A model generated the notes under the pieces. That model had not been told where the DNA came from, did no database searches, and saw only the letters and a list, made by a program, of their open reading frames with translations. From assembly GCA_934675795.1 (NCBI GenBank), contig CAKURW010000053.1, positions 1-8,692 on the forward strand: 8,692 nt of DNA, in the 5' to 3' direction. The stretch is from an uncultured Collinsella sp. GTDB lineage: Bacteria > Actinomycetota > Coriobacteriia > Coriobacteriales > Coriobacteriaceae. This document shows positions 6,558-8,692 of the stretch, in pieces. The number at the start of each line of letters is the position of its first letter. Position 1 is the stretch's first letter. The translations under genes and the position numbers were made by a program.

Positions 6558-7598
6558 TTAGGCGGTTTTTGCGCCCGTCCGGTTAAGAAAAGCTGCCAGA
6601 TGCGTACACATCACGCAGCGCGCGGGCTTGGCGCTGGCGATCGGCCCAAACAACAGACCGAGCCCCCGATGGTTATCCTTGAGCGCGGCGACCATCTGAC
6701 GGGTTCGAGGCGCCTCGAGCATATCACGCATACGGGCGGAACGCTCGATTGACGACACCCCATGCGGGCTCAGACACAAATTCTCGATGCAGGCGACCAG
6801 TCCGGCAAAGTAGAACTTTTGGGTTGCCAGCTTGAGCCGACCACCGCTATCTGCTTCCGAGAGTGAGTCCGTAAGCTCGTCGAGCGCCCGGGTGTCATCG
6901 GATACCTTGGCATACATGGTGGGATCAAAGGCATCTGTAAGCTTAGGTGCCGCCGCGTGGAAACAAGCGTCGCCGCATCCGGAGACGCGCTGCGCCCGCG
7001 AGAGCGAGCACGCCATAAACCCAACTGTGCGAAACGCCTTGTCGTACAAAAGGCATGCCTCAAACAGCGGACGGCTATACATCACGCCAGAGGTCTGAAC
7101 GACTAGGCCGCCTAAAATCAACTGGGACAGCCCGGTCACCATCGAAGATTTGCTATCAATGGAAATATGAGCAGCATCCAAGACGCGCGAATGGCGCTCT
7201 CGATGTGCATCATAGCGGTCGAGCGACACCGTGGGGAGCACTATGTCTGCCGCAGTATCGCACGCGATATCGACCATCTTGGAAAGAGACTGCGGAGCAA
7301 ACCACTCATCGGCGTTCATGGCGATGATTTGAGAGCCGCGCGAGGCAGCAAAACCGGCACGAAGACAAGCGCCGCGCTTCGCGTCCTCGACGTCAATCAA
7401 ATCAATATGGATGTCCCTGTCGGCGGCAACTTGAAGCGAATGGCGCACACCAGGCGCAGCATCGCGGCAGACAACGACAATCTGCAAATCGTAGAGGTCT
7501 TGGTTCTGGATACTCTCGAGCGCACGCATCGCATAGCTGGGCGAACCTTCTACCACAAGGATCACCGAAAGTCGCGGATGCGAGCCACGTCGAACCAA
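6558..7598 (-). CDS. Glycosyltransferase family 2-like protein
   Basis: A 346-residue protein with a GT-A-type N-terminal domain. LSVILVVEGSPSYAMRALESI (from residue 10) matches the nucleotide-sugar-binding start of family 2 enzymes. RGACLRAGFAASRGSQ (75-90) and then IIAMNADEWF (91-100) lie where FLDsDDw-type sequences normally carry the metal-binding DXD. Here that motif is N95-A-D97-E98, so the first Asp is Asn. The C-terminal half (about 180-346) is not recognisable to me and has no clear membrane segment, so the enzyme appears cytosolic. Donor, acceptor and even activity are unknown. The start is TTG at 7598, supported by GAGAGGA (7607-7613) eight bases upstream; the frame is closed by a stop at 7626-7628 and no closer ATG precedes the domain. 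argR follows after 132 bases. Confidence 0.8.
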   Translation of the reverse strand: MVRRGSHPRLSVILVVEGSPSYAMRALESIQNQDLYDLQIVVVCRDAAPGVRHSLQVAADRDIHIDLIDVEDAKRGACLRAGFAASRGSQIIAMNADEWFAPQSLSKMVDIACDTAADIVLPTVSLDRYDAHRERHSRVLDAAHISIDSKSSMVTGLSQLILGGLVVQTSGVMYSRPLFEACLLYDKAFRTVGFMACSLSRAQRVSGCGDACFHAAAPKLTDAFDPTMYAKVSDDTRALDELTDSLSEADSGGRLKLATQKFYFAGLVACIENLCLSPHGVSSIERSARMRDMLEAPRTRQMVAALKDNHRGLGLLFGPIASAKPARCVMCTHLAAFLNRTGAKTA

Positions 7599-7599
7599 G

Positions 7600-7641
7600 T
7601 TATCCGTCCTCTCGACAGCAATAAATCAAACCGTGGTTCAT
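7600..7641 (-). CDS. Possible 13-residue leader peptide before the glycosyltransferase
   Basis: A short minus-strand frame beginning ATG at 7641 encodes MNHGLIYCCREDG and stops with TAA at 7600-7602, one base before the TTG start of the glycosyltransferase. GGGG sits six bases before the ATG. The arrangement would allow translational coupling of the weak TTG start. The ORF is so short that chance is a real alternative, and the GAGAGGA site inside it can explain initiation alone. Confidence 0.2.
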   Translation of the reverse strand: MNHGLIYCCREDG

Positions 7642-7664
7642 GGTACACCCCGGCAATAAAAGCA

Positions 7665-7692
7665 ATGAGACACCAGTTGTATTGCACGTCAA
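7665..7692 (-). promoter_or_regulatory. Weak candidate promoter for the glycosyltransferase gene
   Basis: On the minus strand TTGACG (7687-7692) resembles a -35, five of six matches. Sixteen bases on is TCTCAT (7665-7670), only four of six matches to the -10 consensus. It lies in the 161-base gap between truA and the glycosyltransferase gene, where a promoter is plausible. The rest of that gap contains no gene other than the possible leader peptide, and no clear terminator for truA. Confidence 0.25.
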
Positions 7693-7759
7693 GAACAGAT
7701 GTTGCACACGCGCAGCCCACAGATGACAGGTGTCGACGCACGACGCGTCGAGCCCTCCC

Positions 7760-8584
7760 CTAGTCGAGCACGACAAGCTCGGCGGGATCGTAATCCACGC
7801 CCATAAACGTAAGGCCGCAGGCAGGAGCCGTGGGGCCCGCAGCGGTACGCTCGCAAGCATCGATGACCTCGCGCATCCACTCGGGTTCACGGCGATGCAT
7901 GCCAATCTCGACAAGCGTGCCCACGATCGTGCGGACCATCGAATGCAGAAACGCATTGCCCTCGATGGTAAACGTCAGGATGTCCTCGCCAAACGCAACC
8001 TCATGGCCAAACTCGGCACGCATCACGCAGCGATGCGTGGGCTTGCCAACGGCCGAGGCAACCTTGCAAAAGCTCTTAAAGTCCTGCTCACCCAAAAGCG
8101 CGGGACAGGCCGCAGACATGGCCTCGACGTCCAAGGGATAGCGATGCCACCACACGGCACCCCGTGAGAGCACGGGACGCGCGTCGCAATCGGCAATACG
8201 GTACGTATATGTACGTGAACGCGCATCAAAGCGTGCAGAAAAGCCTTTACGGGCCTTGTAGACCTCGTTTATGGCGATATCTTTGGGTAGCAGGGCATCC
8301 ATAGCCCGCAGCCACCTACGGCGCGTACAAGCGAGCTCAGCGTCCGTTACGGGCACGCTGATGTACTGAGCCACGGCATGTACGCCGGCATCGGTACGCC
8401 CCGCGCACGTCAGGACAATCGGACGGCGCAGGAGCGTCTCGATAGCGCGGCGCAGCTCGCCCGCAACCGTCGTCTGACCGGGCTGCTCGGCAAAGCCGCT
8501 GTAGGACGAGCCATCGTAGGCCACGCGGAAAACGAGCGTGGCATCGAGCTCGGGAATCGAATTGAAATCAGACGGCGCGGTCAT
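7760..8584 (-). CDS. truA: tRNA pseudouridine synthase A (tRNA pseudouridine 38-40 synthase)
   Basis: Converts uridines 38, 39 and 40 in the anticodon arm of tRNAs to pseudouridine, in the cytoplasm, without cofactor. The 274-residue product is of normal family length. Family landmarks in order: RVAYDGSSYSGFAEQPGQTTV (from residue 20); the catalytic motif GRTDAGVHA (62-70) with nucleophile Asp65; FSARFDARSRTYTYRI (115-130); GNAFLHSMVRTIVGTLVEIG (209-228); and the closing TAAGPTAPACGLTFMGVDYD (247-266). The ATG at 8584 has GGGAG five bases upstream. An in-frame TTG at 8599 would add five residues but has no ribosome binding site. A terminator belonging to the preceding gene lies just 35 bases upstream. 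truA often follows rpoA-rplQ in Gram-positive bacteria, which fits this position. Confidence 0.97.
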   Translation of the reverse strand: MTAPSDFNSIPELDATLVFRVAYDGSSYSGFAEQPGQTTVAGELRRAIETLLRRPIVLTCAGRTDAGVHAVAQYISVPVTDAELACTRRRWLRAMDALLPKDIAINEVYKARKGFSARFDARSRTYTYRIADCDARPVLSRGAVWWHRYPLDVEAMSAACPALLGEQDFKSFCKVASAVGKPTHRCVMRAEFGHEVAFGEDILTFTIEGNAFLHSMVRTIVGTLVEIGMHRREPEWMREVIDACERTAAGPTAPACGLTFMGVDYDPAELVVLD

Positions 8585-8618
8585 GGACGCTCCCAACAAA
8601 CAGGCAATGGCATTTCGA

Positions 8619-8650
8619 CAAAAAAAGAGGGGTACGCGAACGTACCCCTC
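8619..8650 (-). terminator. Strong Rho-independent terminator of the gene upstream of truA
   Basis: GAGGGGTACG (8627-8636) pairs perfectly with CGTACCCCTC (8641-8650). On the minus strand the loop is the very stable TTCG, and the stem is followed by seven T residues. It lies between the stop codon at 8677 and truA, so truA needs read-through or a promoter buried in the remaining 35 bases. Confidence 0.9.
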
Positions 8651-8676
8651 GAATATAGCCTATGCAGACGGAATGT

Positions 8677-8692
8677 CTACTCAGCGGTCTCC
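8677..8692 (-). CDS. C-terminal end of a minus-strand gene cut by the window edge (possibly rplQ)
   Basis: On the minus strand the last bases read as codons for Glu-Thr-Ala-Glu followed by TAG (8677-8679), then the strong terminator 27 bases on. An acidic, Ala-rich end of this kind would suit ribosomal protein L17, whose gene commonly precedes truA. However, four residues cannot identify a protein, so the name is inference from gene order. An alternative frame would end Gly-Asp-Arg-TGA at 8681-8683. Confidence 0.35.

Noticed and set aside
7733..7751. Hairpin just after the truA stop (TCGACGC paired with GCGTCGA, 5-base loop)
   Set aside because: A 7-bp stem with no T-run after it on the minus strand is not a credible intrinsic terminator.

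Overview
This is an ordinary-looking stretch of bacterial chromosome. It is G+C-rich (about 60% by eye), densely coded, with strong GGAGG-type ribosome binding sites and Rho-independent terminators. The gene content and style suggest a Gram-positive, high-GC gut actinobacterium. My best guess is a member of the Coriobacteriia such as Collinsella, but this is an inference from composition and protein style and rests on no search.

Layout from left to right. Bases 1-150 hold no convincing gene but contain several consecutive hairpins, the last of which is the terminator of tyrS. tyrS (tyrosyl-tRNA synthetase, minus) and a U32-family protein (minus), probably an rRNA/tRNA hydroxylase-type enzyme, follow in the same orientation. 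A 162-base divergent intergenic region separates the U32 gene from a class A penicillin-binding protein gene (plus), which has an unusual low-complexity tail. That gene converges on a minus-strand block made of argR (arginine repressor), a family-2-like glycosyltransferase with a degenerate DXD motif, truA (tRNA pseudouridine synthase), and, at the right edge, the last codons of one more minus-strand gene. The latter is plausibly rplQ, judging only by its place upstream of truA.

Functionally the window mixes translation and RNA modification (tyrS, U32, truA), cell-wall synthesis (penicillin-binding protein), surface glycan or unknown sugar transfer (glycosyltransferase) and amino-acid regulation (argR). 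No arginine biosynthesis or catabolism gene lies here, so argR stands alone. No tRNA, rRNA, CRISPR array, transposase, prophage gene or defence system is visible.

The points most worth a second look are the structured segment at 1-110, the two palindromic elements upstream of argR, the penicillin-binding protein tail, and the possible leader peptide in front of the glycosyltransferase. I do not see strong evidence for a wholly new biological system.
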